From positions 50,228,581 to 50,292,580 of the forward strand of contig OX442314.1 of NCBI GenBank assembly GCA_949358305.1: a stretch of 64,000 bases of DNA. The letters run 5' to 3'. The notes below the pieces were generated by a model that saw nothing but the letters and a program-made list of their open reading frames with translations, searched no databases and had not been told where the DNA came from. Position numbers and translations under genes: made by a program. Of this stretch, positions 1 through 11,219 are shown piece by piece (the stretch's first letter is position 1; each line of letters opens with the position of its first letter). The stretch is from Strigamia acuminata. Taxonomy: Eukaryota > Arthropoda > Chilopoda > Geophilomorpha > Linotaeniidae.

Positions 1-1501
1 TCGTGTAGGTTTGTGAAAATACATCAGCCGAGGCAACGGAAATAGTCGAAGCTGGAAAAAGATCGGCAGATAAATTTTCATTAATGTTTGAATTGTCAAT
101 ATCAGAATCGGGAATTGGCAAACTCGGCGTTGATGCTGATAGTTGCGCTTTTGTTGCTGGTAAAGGTCTAGTGCTCAGTGGCGGTCCGCGCGGCCGAGAA
201 AAGTCAGTTCTGGCAGACGGAATGTCGATGTCGCGAATGTCAATCATCTTTCGTTCGAGTCTGCGCACATCACTTATTTTGGCGGTGGGAACACTACCGC
301 GGATTTCGTTGGTGATGTCCAGAATCGACGGGGTCACACTCATTGTAGATTGTGCATCGAATTCTGGAAGTCTAGCGGCTAAAATGGATTGTTGAGAATC
401 GTCCATTTTCTCTTTGCGCAATGCTTCTTGCGCAGAATCGTCCGCTAACACTGGTGATTCGGGAATGAACTGCAGTTGTGGCACTGGTCGTAGCGCCATT
501 TCTGTTGGTGGAGTTGAAAATTCAACGTTAGACACGGTGGAATTTGAATACAAACTTTCGGTGTCCTCTTTGGTGGTAATGGTGAGTGTCGCCATTTTTT
601 CGGCTGCTTTGGCAATCGTCTCCGCCGAGGGTCTTGGCACGAATTGTTCCGTCTCCGTGTCTCGAGTAGGATCATGTGGGAGCGCCGACGACGAGGTTGC
701 CAAAGTGTTGCGCACCTTGATGGCTAGTTGTTGCTCTCGATTTGGATTTCGATTGATGGAGCACGGTGGTTTGCGCTGGTAGAAATATGGCAGCGTGGTG
801 TCGGAGTTGTCATCGATCGTGTTAAGGTCTCCTAACGACTCCAATGCAATGCTGATCTGCTCTTGAAGACTCGCATCGGTTCCAGGGAAACTGTGGAAGA
901 ATTGGGGCAACGTCGGTTGCGCTTCGTCAACTTCCCGCTGCTCCTGGTCCATCGGGTCCAAACCGGCGATTTCGTCGGCGAGCAAATCCGGCACTTGCGC
1001 AAATGTAACGCGCATTAACTCGGCTGTCGGGTAAATCCAATTTCTGGGTACGATCCTCGCTTGTCGCGCCTCTCGTTGAAGTCTGTGCCAATACTTGAAA
1101 TGGCCGGCGCGGAATCTTTGTACCATGGCTGGTGTCCCGTTTGGTGGCCGAAATTGTGGAAACTCTACTCCGATCAAATATACCTTGTCCTGGACGCGAC
1201 GAAACAGGCACCAGCCATAAATCTGGCGCATCCACACACGATGAAATCCGCGTCGAAGATCACCCCGCCCGTCACACGCTCGGCAAGTCTTATCCACGCC
1301 TGAAACAACAAGTTCATAACCATATCCGGAGCAAACCGGACATATTTCAAAGTTTGGAAAGCTGTGTTCACGTGGATCATTTGGATGCCAGCATGGAAAT
1401 TTAGGCGGTCCGACTGCGTGGAGTGGCGGTTCGGCATAGTTTTTCGGATAGGGTTCACCTGGGAAATCTTCCTTGCAACGACACACATGTTTGTCGGCCA
1501 T
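1..1501 (-). CDS. Third ORF of element A (env position), paired CxxCxGxG zinc motif; partial at window edge
   Basis: An ATG at 1501 opens a frame that stays free of stops for 500 codons and runs off the left edge. Translation gives a cysteine-rich N-terminus: CRC near residue 7, then CPVCSGYGY at about residue 52 and CRACDGRGD at about residue 72. The last two match the CxxCxGxG pattern of DnaJ-type zinc repeats; two such repeats can build one zinc site. After about residue 95 comes a basic stretch (RRVQDK, then RFRAGHFKYWHRLQREARQ). The rest is low-complexity and rich in Ser, Thr, Pro and acidic residues, which suggests disorder. There is no J-domain, signal peptide or membrane segment in the visible part. 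It lies 730 bp downstream of the integrase stop on the same strand and shares the GCGCAA bias of element A, so I assign it to that element. Function unknown; zinc binding is inferred from the motif. Confidence 0.75.
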   Translation of the reverse strand, partial: MADKHVCRCKEDFPGEPYPKNYAEPPLHAVGPPKFPCWHPNDPREHSFPNFEICPVCSGYGYELVVSGVDKTCRACDGRGDLRRGFHRVWMRQIYGWCLFRRVQDKVYLIGVEFPQFRPPNGTPAMVQRFRAGHFKYWHRLQREARQARIVPRNWIYPTAELMRVTFAQVPDLLADEIAGLDPMDQEQREVDEAQPTLPQFFHSFPGTDASLQEQISIALESLGDLNTIDDNSDTTLPYFYQRKPPCSINRNPNREQQLAIKVRNTLATSSSALPHDPTRDTETEQFVPRPSAETIAKAAEKMATLTITTKEDTESLYSNSTVSNVEFSTPPTEMALRPVPQLQFIPESPVLADDSAQEALRKEKMDDSQQSILAARLPEFDAQSTMSVTPSILDITNEIRGSVPTAKISDVRRLERKMIDIRDIDIPSARTDFSRPRGPPLSTRPLPATKAQLSASTPSLPIPDSDIDNSNINENLSADLFPASTISVASADVFSQTYT

Positions 1502-2231
1502 GTTGTCTCAACTAGATGTAATTGTGCCTAATTGATTTCAATCATTGGGGTTATATACACAAATTGAAACGATGAACATATCACAAACGATACTTACAAT
1601 TAGAATTGCGCAAATAATGAACGCGCACAAAACATAACACACGAAATTCAACACATGATGTTAATCCATAGAGAAAGAGTGCACAAATATCAAACGCCTC
1701 GTGAACTTTCTCACACAGGTGTCATAAAAGCACATGGGTATGAAGTGTGGGTGTTGGAGATTATAGTCGTAACTGTTTTAATAGAACGACGAACTCTAGT
1801 GTGAAGAATTGGAAGTTAACGAAAGATCGTAAATGAATGTTCTAGAAGAAATAGTCAAATTTAACATTGATCTTCAATGAGAAAGTTTAGCATATGCAAA
1901 TCTAAACACACATAGGTACATATAACTAGGTTGAAATAATAAATTGGGAAAATAAATAATCTAAACACGTGGTGTTTTGAAAATGCAATTAAAAGTGTCA
2001 CACTCTAGTGGGCAATTTTGTCCTCACTGGAAATGGACTTAGTCAATTTTGAAATGAACAAATAAGAAACGTAAAAACGAATAACATAAAACATAAAATA
2101 TTTAAAAATAAAGAAACATAAAAACATAAATGAAATTTTTCTTTAAAGTAACGATGGGATTACACCGGATTACTTTGGTTTTTTTTTTTTTGTTTTTGTT
2201 TTTTTTTTTTTTTTAAAAATAAAGAGAAAAA
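1502..2231. other. Spacer of element A between integrase and third ORF
   Basis: No coding frame is supported here. The stretch is AT-rich and holds a long T-rich tract (about 2180-2213 on the plus strand, a poly-A run on the element's sense strand). On the minus strand a TCTAG at 1513-1517 sits just before the ATG of the third ORF and could be a weak splice acceptor, which would fit expression of that ORF from a spliced RNA. This is only a suggestion. Confidence 0.4.
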
Positions 2232-4166
2232 TTATTTAAAAGAAAGAAAATAAGCAGTGAAAATATCAAGTGTGTTAGCAGTGTAATTTTCGACATGCTT
2301 GTCGATGATTTCGACATCTTTTAAGGTTAGGAAATTAATTTGCGCAAAATGCCAATGGCGAAGTTCAACAACGTTGTACGGTTGTGTTTTTCTGCCGTTT
2401 TGGTCCATTAAGATGACAGTATTGGGGCCCACCAATTTGTGAATGATATAGACTCCCTCAGTTCGCTGGCGTAAGCCTGCTGCAAACTGTCTGTCGGCGG
2501 AAGAGGGTTGCCGATTGCGCAACGTTACCCAATCGCCAGGACAAAAGTCGTGAGCGCGACGTTTTAAATCGAACCACTTTTTGTGGCGGATCTGGGATTC
2601 GCGCAAATTGTTCATCGCTCTTTCTCGCATGGTGCGCATTTGCTCATGAAGGTTTTCAGCTTCAGATGGTGGTAAAGGTTCCCCGTCATCTGTGTCACTA
2701 TCAATATCACCAGGGAATCTGGCTTCTTGGCCTGTAACTAGCTTAAATGGAGAATACTTTAACGAAATTTGGTACGCCGAATTGATTGCCAAAACAAAAT
2801 AGCCGATATTTACATCCCACCTGTCGTGGTCGTCTATGTAAGCTAAAATGCAGTTTTTTAAGGATTGGTTCAGGCGTTTGGCAATATTGCCTTGGGGATG
2901 GTACGCTGCAGTGTAGCGGTTTACTGCGCCTAATTGCTGGATTTGGCTGCGAAATTCAGGTGACCTGAACGTGGGGGCATTGTCGCTGATAATGATCTTG
3001 GGGAAACCCCAGCGTTTCGTAAATTTCTGAATTTGCGCAACTGAAGTTGCGATAATCGAATCTTCTGTTAGTCTTACGTCTAACCAACGACTCGCTGAGT
3101 CGACCATTACAAAGGCATAGCAATGGCCGCCCACTGACCGTGGTTTTTTGCCATAGTAATCAATGTATATTGCGGAAAACAAGTGGCGCGCTCTCGACAT
3201 TATCATTTTGCCATAAGGCAGGCGATTTAATGGTTTCGCGCGTTGACAAGCCTCGCAAACCTGGATCCAAGTTTGAACATCTTCTCTCATTTTGGGCCAA
3301 TATACACGCGTCTTTAAACGATGGAGGGTTTTTTCTCTTCCCATGTGTCCCACTACTGGAGGGTAATGCATTGCGCGGAAATATCGTTCGCGCAATTCCA
3401 AGGGGAGATAAATTTGACGCCTCTTGCGTATTTCATTAATGTGGACTGGTGGAAAACGACACAACATATCTTTATGCATACCAAAATTTTGCGCGCCTTT
3501 TTGAACTTGCGCAGCTTCGACTGGATCGACCGGCAGCATTTGAGCAGTTAAGTAGTATATCAACTCACGCGACCATGGATCTTGTCTCTGAGCAGCTATT
3601 ATTTCAGCAGCATCCGGTAACATTTCAAATGGTGGGTGTTCAATAGGTGGATCATGTTCCAATTCAGCCTGTTGCTCCGCTTCAGTGAGCCTTCTGTCTG
3701 ATTCTGTAAATGTTCGTTCAGATCTCGGGCGCAGTCTTGTCGGAGTTCGAGGCATTCCACCTCTTGGCACTGGATATTCCACCGGCGAAGGAAAGTCCCG
3801 AATCGGGCTAAAACTGTCTGTGTCGGATGACGACGTGTCGGAGTCCGGTTCGGAAGGGTATCCATCGGGGCGTTGGTGTCCAGAAGGCCCAGGTCCGGGG
3901 TCAAATACTGGCGGCACTGTCGGTGCTGTATCAGTTGTTGTTGACGGCGAAGACGCAGGAGAGGTTGGAGGAATAGGAGATTGCGATATTGGAATGGATT
4001 GTGTGGGAGAAGGTGTAGGAAAATTGGGAATTTGGATAGGAGTTGATTTTGGTGTAGGTTTTGGTCTTGGTGGCAAAATATGAGAGGGAATTCCAGCTGA
4101 CTTTCGGGGTCGTCCTTTAGGTCGAGGAATTGGTGGAGTTGGTATTTTGGAAACAGAAGTTGGTGT
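2232..4166 (-). CDS. Pol of element A, 3' part: proline-rich spacer and integrase
   Basis: This is the C-terminal part of the pol polyprotein, cut from the rest by element B. An ATG at 4193 lies inside the B LTR and is accidental; element A coding begins at 4166. A proline/serine-rich spacer (about 150 codons) comes first. The integrase zinc-binding region follows (HYPPVVGH, then CEAC), then the DDE core: first Asp in IYIDYYG, second Asp in ISDNAPTF, and HPQGN 29 residues on. In homologues a glutamate lies after HPQ(S/G)N and before Arg; here the codon is AAA (Lys) in IAKRLNQ, at the same spacing (35 positions after the second Asp) as the glutamate in element F. The strand-transfer activity is therefore probably lost. 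The C-terminus (GDWVTLRN, VGPNTVIL) resembles the usual basic DNA-binding end. No chromodomain seen. Confidence 0.85.
   Translation of the reverse strand, partial: TPTSVSKIPTPPIPRPKGRPRKSAGIPSHILPPRPKPTPKSTPIQIPNFPTPSPTQSIPISQSPIPPTSPASSPSTTTDTAPTVPPVFDPGPGPSGHQRPDGYPSEPDSDTSSSDTDSFSPIRDFPSPVEYPVPRGGMPRTPTRLRPRSERTFTESDRRLTEAEQQAELEHDPPIEHPPFEMLPDAAEIIAAQRQDPWSRELIYYLTAQMLPVDPVEAAQVQKGAQNFGMHKDMLCRFPPVHINEIRKRRQIYLPLELRERYFRAMHYPPVVGHMGREKTLHRLKTRVYWPKMREDVQTWIQVCEACQRAKPLNRLPYGKMIMSRARHLFSAIYIDYYGKKPRSVGGHCYAFVMVDSASRWLDVRLTEDSIIATSVAQIQKFTKRWGFPKIIISDNAPTFRSPEFRSQIQQLGAVNRYTAAYHPQGNIAKRLNQSLKNCILAYIDDHDRWDVNIGYFVLAINSAYQISLKYSPFKLVTGQEARFPGDIDSDTDDGEPLPPSEAENLHEQMRTMRERAMNNLRESQIRHKKWFDLKRRAHDFCPGDWVTLRNRQPSSADRQFAAGLRQRTEGVYIIHKLVGPNTVILMDQNGRKTQPYNVVELRHWHFAQINFLTLKDVEIIDKHVENYTANTLDIFTAYFLSFK
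4163..4166. repeat. Target-site duplication GTGT of element B (left copy)
   Basis: GTGT directly precedes the first LTR base at 4167 and is repeated directly after the last LTR base at 13805-13808. A 4-bp duplication is usual for gypsy-type integrases. Confidence 0.75.
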
Positions 4167-6067
4167 TGTGACGGTGACGACCACAACTCCCATTTAACAA
4201 TGGTACCGGGAAGAGATCGCAATAAATAAACAGTGAATACAATACGAGATAAATACAAGACAGTTTATTGTTGGCAAACAATATGGATGAGCTAAATTAT
4301 ACATAGGACTAATGCCGACATTTGGCAAGTTAAATCAGCTATTAAACTATACAAAGAATTGGCCAACTGGCCCTAGAATAATATCACTACGGGTCTGGAA
4401 TATGGGAGCGGTTTCCCCATCGCTCGACCTGATTATAGATGTCATCTTAAGCCGGATGGCTGTGTCCTGGAGTCCGATACGGCTTCGCTGGTTTCCTTGG
4501 TTCGCTGTGTAAACTATCGCACGTCGATAAATCGAATGATCTGAGCATTGCGGTTGACTTTGTCTGCACCGCCACAACTTTGGGAGGATATTGGTGTAAG
4601 TAAATGTATTCATTTACTTATCAATATTCCACTTATGAATTATATTTAATTCATATCGTTGTGAATTCTTATTTAGATATTTCGGGAATAAGTTGTCGTC
4701 AACTTATCGGTTATATTGAGTTCAATATGAGATTAAGTCTTCTGACTTGATTTTGGTCCAACTGGTTGTCGAGTTTAAGTTTTTCTGTTATAAATAAAAT
4801 GAAGATTAAGCTTCCCGTCGCAACACACAATTGCCATCGATTAGAATATACGCCTTGCCATGCAGAACGGTATCAAGCGTCCCCGGCGTCGCAGCACGGT
4901 CGTCCATCGAGTGGTTGACGGTACCACGTACACAGGGGTCGATAGCTCGCGGCTCCGCACAGCAGTTTTATCTCTCGCGGTACTAATAATAGACCGACTG
5001 CTTTGGCATCGAATACCATGAGAATCAGCTTGCCAAACACTTGGTGCTACTCGTGGTTACTGTAAAACAGACTGCTTTGGCACCATCAGGTGAAGGAACC
5101 GATTCTCAACAATACCGATGCTACTCGTGGTAACGGAATACGTTCATACCGAAAAAGACAACTTGGTCCTGTCCGGAGGATACTGAATTGCACAACGGCG
5201 GGTTCTCCTTCGGCGTCGCAACCGTAGACTGTAACATTTATGCAACATAATAATCCCAGCACTTCGACTTCAATTGCCGGCGGTGGCATGATTCTGTAGA
5301 ATCATGCAACGGTTCTTTGCGAATAAATCAACAAAGAACCAAAAGGTTTTTTACGTGAACAACGAATCATATTTCTTAAGTAACAATACCAAACAGAAAA
5401 TAATCAAACAGAGCTCCGGAATGGCCGATTGTTTGGGTTTATATAACCTGACTGGATTAAGGATTAATCCAGTTATCCAATTGGAACATGGGTTCCACGA
5501 ATCCCTCCAATCCCGTATCACCGGAAGTGGATACGGAGGAACAATGTGCTAATTCTCACCACAACCGGAACTGGATACCCAGGACCGGAAATGGATCCAC
5601 CAATCAGATCTATTGGTTGATCGATTGATCACCAAATGTCCTGTCCCGCAGAAAATGGAAGTTACATTGTATTTAACATCACAAGACATTAATATATCTT
5701 TATATTAATGTTCACAAAGCTTCGTTTCATTCTAGTAAATATAGTTTTATATTTATTTACATGTTTTATATTCATATCTTGAATTTGCCGCTAAATCGTA
5801 ATCGCGCCATCTTGTGGCAACATTGCGCATTGACAAATGCGGTTTTAGCAGACGACTCTTCGTGATTCGGCCGGAATCCTTTGATATCAAGTAGGAATGA
5901 GTGTTTATTCTTAATAAACGAACATCTTTGTATTTGAAACATCATAAATAACTTTATTCCAGACATTTATCAGTTTTACACAGAATATTGTAAAAATACC
6001 ATCATATTGGCGCAACAGCGCTTTCTTGATAGAAAATAGGCATTTATAGCCATTGTAAACCGTCATA
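4167..6067 (-). repeat. 3' LTR of element B
   Basis: Direct repeat of 11904-13804 at a constant offset of 7737 bp. The small open frames inside both copies are the same, residue for residue. A purine-rich tract (AAGGGGGATG on the minus strand, 6077-6068) borders its inner end, as expected for second-strand priming next to a 3' LTR. Confidence 0.88.
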
Positions 6068-6077
6068 CATCCCCCTT
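6068..6077 (-). promoter_or_regulatory. Polypurine tract of element B
   Basis: The minus-strand sequence AAGGGGGATG lies directly against the 3' LTR start. Position and composition fit the plus-strand primer of LTR elements. A very similar tract (AAATGGGGGGATG) borders the LTR of element F at 58711. Confidence 0.65.
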
Positions 6078-6662
6078 AATAACACAACTATATAATATTT
6101 TATAGAGTTTTCGTTATTCTCCTAATTAGCATAAATGCTATTTTCGGACTTGATGTATCTTGGAGATACCGTGACTTCCAATTTCGAATTTGAGTTTACA
6201 TAAACTAACTTGAATTATCTAAGTTCTGGATTTCTGCCGAAATAATCTTTTCTAATAGCCTAAATTCAAGTCCAGAATTTATTTCCAAGTCTTCTTTTTG
6301 AAGAAACTTTCGTCATACATAAAATCATCATTTGTGTTATCACAAAATATTTATTTCATATGCCTAGTCAGATGTATCGCTATAAATATACAATAAATAG
6401 CTTTTAGATGATAAGAGTTGACAATTTAAGAATCAAAATGTCCCCCTTAATTGTCATGACCGGAGTCACTTGGTATTCTTTGTACAATTGACTAATTTTA
6501 GTTTAAACTAGTTGTCTTTTAATACTGTAATATTACTTTTCGAGAATTGTTAATTTTAACTTTATATTTTGTCCCCCTTTTCTTTAGAAGAGAGGTCATG
6601 ATTTTTAGAAGAGGATTTTCTGTTTACACTATAATCGGGGAATCTTTGTGTATCATATCATG

Positions 6663-8144
6663 TTAATCAACATGATTCTTTGCTAAATATTGAGCTCGCA
6701 TATTTGCGAATTTCCGAGATCTCTCAGCCTGCTGTACTGATTTCTTTCGACGTTTTTCCTTTGGGCAGTTACATACAGTGTACTGACTTGGCAGTGTAAA
6801 TGACCGTGACGACCCAACTTTTTGTTTTAGGTCATCTCTGGAAAACCATACATGAATGGGACCCTCATTGGAAAACCATACGTGGAAAGGACCCATATTT
6901 GGAATTGTGAAATCCCGCAACAAACGAGGGGATCTATATTTGACTCTAAGTCGTGGAACTGATGATTGGAAACCTGGGTTTTCAGTCAGTTTTTGAACAT
7001 GTTGGTTTGTACTTGAAGTTTCTTCATCACCAGCTGGACTTGGTGACCGAAAACGCTTTTTTGAAGTTCTTAATTCCTCTCGTTGAGATGAATTATTCTG
7101 GATATTGCAGGGTTGCTTTCCAGACGCAAATTGTTGTATCTCCGTCAGATTGACGACTGGGACGGGTTTTAGTCGTTGGTTACGGTATTGATTTCGAAAT
7201 ACGAATTGTTGCGCTTCGTTTATATTTTTAAATTCAGCTGAATTTAACTGGTATTGTTTACAATACTGTTCGAATTGATACCGGATCTCCCGTGGGTTAG
7301 TCAAAAAACTTTCTTTTTTAGGTTTAAAATCATTCTCATTATCGTGTTGGTAATACTTTTTCAAGGGAAAAGTTTGCTTGACCTTTTTTCGATTTGAAAT
7401 GGGCGTTAGGTAGAATTGTCTTGGCTGGGGACTCTTCTTGGTAGACAAATCATACGTCCGCAAACATGAGTTTGTGATCGGCGATCGGGCACGTTGTTGT
7501 ACGTTATTTGACTGCAAATGTTTGTTTGGAGTCCGAATATCTTTCCTTTGCGTTGATATTGGTGGCCCAAAACTTTTGTTTACGGTTCCCAATTCTTTTG
7601 ATAGCGGTAGGTTAATCGACAGATTAAGGCTAGCCACATATCGTTGTGCTTCAGCTGGATTAGCATATCGAACTGAAATTAGCTGATCTCGATTGTAAAC
7701 GAGTTTTAATTTGTTCTGAACAACCGACTGGTTAGTTAACGAACTCTCTGGACGAGAATTATTAGGTTTATAATTCTCTTCCCCCTTATCTACCGAATTA
7801 GGTGGTTTAAACTTTTCTAACTTAGATCCCCTACTGGATGTTTGAAACATAGTATGAGAATCTTGATTCACTAAGTTTCGGCTGTATGTTTGTGGATTCC
7901 GTACTGGATCTTGATGTGAAGATTGAGATTGGGTACGATCTCGCCAGTTCCTAGCTTTTACATAGTCTGAAGCTTCGATTATATTTTTAAACTTGGTTTT
8001 ATCCAGTCCATGACGATTACAATACAGAGTAAAATGATCGGGAATCTTTTCTGTTTGATCGCCAAGTGGTACAGAACTTAAATTTAAGTTTGTCTGCTTA
8101 TTATTTCCTTTTGGATCGATCATATTCAATGGTTTTTGAGCCAT
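6663..8144 (-). CDS. Unknown 493-aa protein of element B with an internally repeated motif
   Basis: The frame starts at the ATG at 8144 and ends at 6663. It is basic and rich in Asn, Gln, Ser and Arg, with long probably disordered parts. A motif of about 30 residues occurs twice: residues 38-66 contain YCNRHGLDKTKFKNIIEA followed by YV, and residues 291-320 contain YCKQYQLNSAEFKNINEA followed by FV. A third, weaker copy has NPAEAQRYV near residue 162. Near the C-terminus HVWFS occurs twice in 12 residues, followed by one CxC. There is no zinc knuckle of the CCHC type and no enzyme motif. The pattern of Phe-Lys, Glu-Ala, then aromatic-Val recalls the small RNA:DNA-hybrid-binding fold of RNase H1 and viroplasmin proteins, but I cannot show homology. 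It occupies the gag position, so an RNA-binding or capsid-like role is possible. Confidence 0.6.
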   Translation of the reverse strand: MAQKPLNMIDPKGNNKQTNLNLSSVPLGDQTEKIPDHFTLYCNRHGLDKTKFKNIIEASDYVKARNWRDRTQSQSSHQDPVRNPQTYSRNLVNQDSHTMFQTSSRGSKLEKFKPPNSVDKGEENYKPNNSRPESSLTNQSVVQNKLKLVYNRDQLISVRYANPAEAQRYVASLNLSINLPLSKELGTVNKSFGPPISTQRKDIRTPNKHLQSNNVQQRARSPITNSCLRTYDLSTKKSPQPRQFYLTPISNRKKVKQTFPLKKYYQHDNENDFKPKKESFLTNPREIRYQFEQYCKQYQLNSAEFKNINEAQQFVFRNQYRNQRLKPVPVVNLTEIQQFASGKQPCNIQNNSSQREELRTSKKRFRSPSPAGDEETSSTNQHVQKLTENPGFQSSVPRLRVKYRSPRLLRDFTIPNMGPFHVWFSNEGPIHVWFSRDDLKQKVGSSRSFTLPSQYTVCNCPKEKRRKKSVQQAERSRKFANMRAQYLAKNHVD

Positions 8145-11100
8145 AAAAAAATTCAAAATCTGACGATTTTAATTCTTTAATTTATAAAGAAGACGAATAT
8201 AATACACTTTTCAACAAGAAACACTTCTAAACTTTACTTTTGACAAAATAAAATTAAACTTCGCGTTTGTTTGACACGTGTTAGCTTTTGCAGGTTACAC
8301 GGCACACAAAATTCGAATCGTGACTGAAATCGGGACGGCGTGGTCAAGATGACTCTGGAACACGTCTTCTGGTCTGGTCTGGATGCGAATGATCAGTATC
8401 TGATCTGGTCCTCCTTTAATAGCAGGGGGCTGGGGATCCCTAGATCTCCCAACTTCTGATTGGCGGATGTTAGTGTCGGCCAATGGTATAAAGGACGTTA
8501 CATCTATTTAGTAGTTCTCTACTAAGTCCGTTCCCTTCGAGATTCAATTTTACCGATAAAATAAAATTCCTTCGGGAAGACATTCGTAAAATATTGTATT
8601 TTTCAAATGAAAATAAAATAAACTTACTTCAATCTTCTTGAACTTTGGGATTTTTACCAATCCAAATAATTAAATAACTTTTCTTCAAAAAATATTTTTC
8701 TTTGATTATTCCGTTTAGTGTGTAATATCATTACAACCACAGTTTTAATAAAGTTTTCTCAAACTCTCAATTTTTCTTATTCTTATTCAATTATCGTTCA
8801 AATAATCATTCCTTTGTAATTGAAATCTATTTTCGATTCCCAACATTGTGTATTCATTTCCAATAGGAAGAATAATTTGACCAAGTCTTTACTTTTTCGG
8901 GTTTAAATTCCATTTTTCGAGTGTGAAAAAATAAATTTTCACCATCCATCTCCCCCTTTTTTAACAAATTTTTTTTAACAAATAAAAATTCGTTAAAATT
9001 CTTTAAATTTGTTTTGCGAGAAAAATTATCTAATTCTCTAATCTTCCAAAAGAAAATATTCGAAATTTTACTTTAAACGATAAAGTTATTGGTACAAATG
9101 TGTACTTGTTTTTCGGGAGAAAACTATTCGACAATCCTTTAGACTTTTGGGTAAAAATTATTCATCAAATCTTTCTTTTTTGATGACAATTGCTTTGATT
9201 TTTCGAAAGAAAATATCTAGCTAAATTCCACTTTTCCTGAGCGGACAATTGTTTTCACAATTAGTTATTCCTTTGCGATATTTACGAAGGACGTGTCTTT
9301 GATTATTCGTTTTAATAATTTTCGTCCCCCTTATCTCTAATAACGAGATGTTTTTGCAGAGATCTTTTATCTTTTGAATGAAAGAATATTTAAATCTCAA
9401 TTGTCGTAAATACCTTCATCTGCTGCAGCATTTCCTCAATTTGAACTTTTCAAATGAAAAGACAAATCTGGAGAACTTTCACTGTCAAACTTCTATTCCT
9501 ATCGCGCCAAAATTCGTAATTCACTGGTTTGGAATTCCGTATAACACGTGACACAATAACAGTATCGATGTCACAATTAAGCAGTTTACTACTCGGTCCG
9601 CGCGAGGACATGTAAATTACTTTTTTCCGATAAAAATAATTTTTCTTTGAAAAATATTTGAAATTGATTTTTCACAACTACTTTTGAATGAAATAAAATG
9701 AAGTTATTCCAACTTTTCGTTAATTGCTCACACATAACATTCCCTTTACTGTGGGATTTGCATCGAAATTCCATTTTTAAAGAACCTTTCTTTTACTTAT
9801 CGCAAATAAAACATATTCAATCGTTTTTCTGATTAAACTTTAACACGTAAATTACGAACGAAATATATGATGACATTCCATTAACCTTTAGGAAAATTGA
9901 CTAAATTCTTAATTTTTAGAGAAAAATAATGTATCTAGAATCTTTCCTTTTCCGAATAAAATCTATGTTCAAAATAGAAGATAAATCTTGTGCAATTCTT
10001 AGTTTTTTCGAATGGAAAAATACAACTTTTCATCAGCGGTGATTTATTTGATTTTTCCGAAAGAAAAATAATTACTTTGAAACTTATTTTCTTCGTTTAA
10101 ATCAGCTATCTGATTTTAAAGCTTCAATCCAATCAAAAAATATTCGCTCCGTAAATATTTCATGTGGCAAAGTTCATAGCCACAAATGGATTTGTTATTC
10201 CGGTTTTAAGAAATCATGTGGGAAAATGTCCGATTAGATTACTAAAAATATTCGTTGTTTTTCAAACAGCTAAATTTCATTTAGAAATTCTCAAAATTTG
10301 GGAGACCCAAATATCGTTGGAAACTTAAAACACTGTTAAATTTCCGAAAGGAAAGATTGAATGAAATCCTTTTACTTTTCCGAGGGAAAGCGTTTATCGT
10401 GATTCGTAACTTTCAATGTAAAAAATACTATTCTATGTGGTCGGCAACTTCATTCGCCGCCATTTTATATTTTCTTAATTTCCATTGTCCCGAAGGAAAA
10501 AATGTACTTTTTGTGAAAATAGTTAATTCCTTCAAATAAAGGTAATATTCATTTCGATTTGCAAATCTTTTCTGCGAAATGGAGTGTGTTGTTTTTCTCC
10601 AACAACTAAATTATCTTTGGTACCGATGGCAGTGGAAAAATTAGTTCGCGACACTTAAATAAATCTCTACGAACCTTCTGTAACATTTCTCCGCTGTCTT
10701 TTATCTGTTGTCCGCCATAATTTCCAAGCATTCGTTCGCACCTTGCGTTGAAGGTTTGAGTAGCTTCCCTGCTGCGTTTGATACGGAGATCGACGCGTAT
10801 TGCTATGGCGCGTGGTCGCTGGCTATCGGTGTCGACGTACAGTTACAAGAAACTTAATTTCTTGTAAATATTTCCAAATAGTTGCGGTGTTTTCTTCGTT
10901 TTAACTTTTCAGGTGGAAAGATAAATTCGTAAGAAGTCCGCCTTCTAAACTTGTATGTTTTTAGCTTTTCGAAATAAAACAAACTTCGAAAAAAATATCT
11001 GTATTCTTATTTCACTCGAAACTTTTTTGATTTCTTATTTAAAATACTTCGTATTCCTTAAATTGTCGAACGAAAATAGTAAAGAGAGTTCACTAAACGT

Positions 11101-11219
11101 TTCCATTTCGTCAGTTTAACTTTTCACATGAAAATATAAACTGAAAATCTATTTGTCTGTTTTAACTAAAATTTTTTAGTTAATATCGGATTCAAGATTC
11201 GCTTTTGCAATTCGATCGA

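Noticed and set aside
2232-4193. Independent integrase gene starting at the ATG at 4193
   Set aside because: The first nine codons lie in the element B LTR; the true frame continues from pol on the other side of the insertion.
4312-5966. Small frames inside the element B LTRs (also at 12049-13703)
   Set aside because: Short, without motifs, and identical in both LTRs only because the LTRs are identical.
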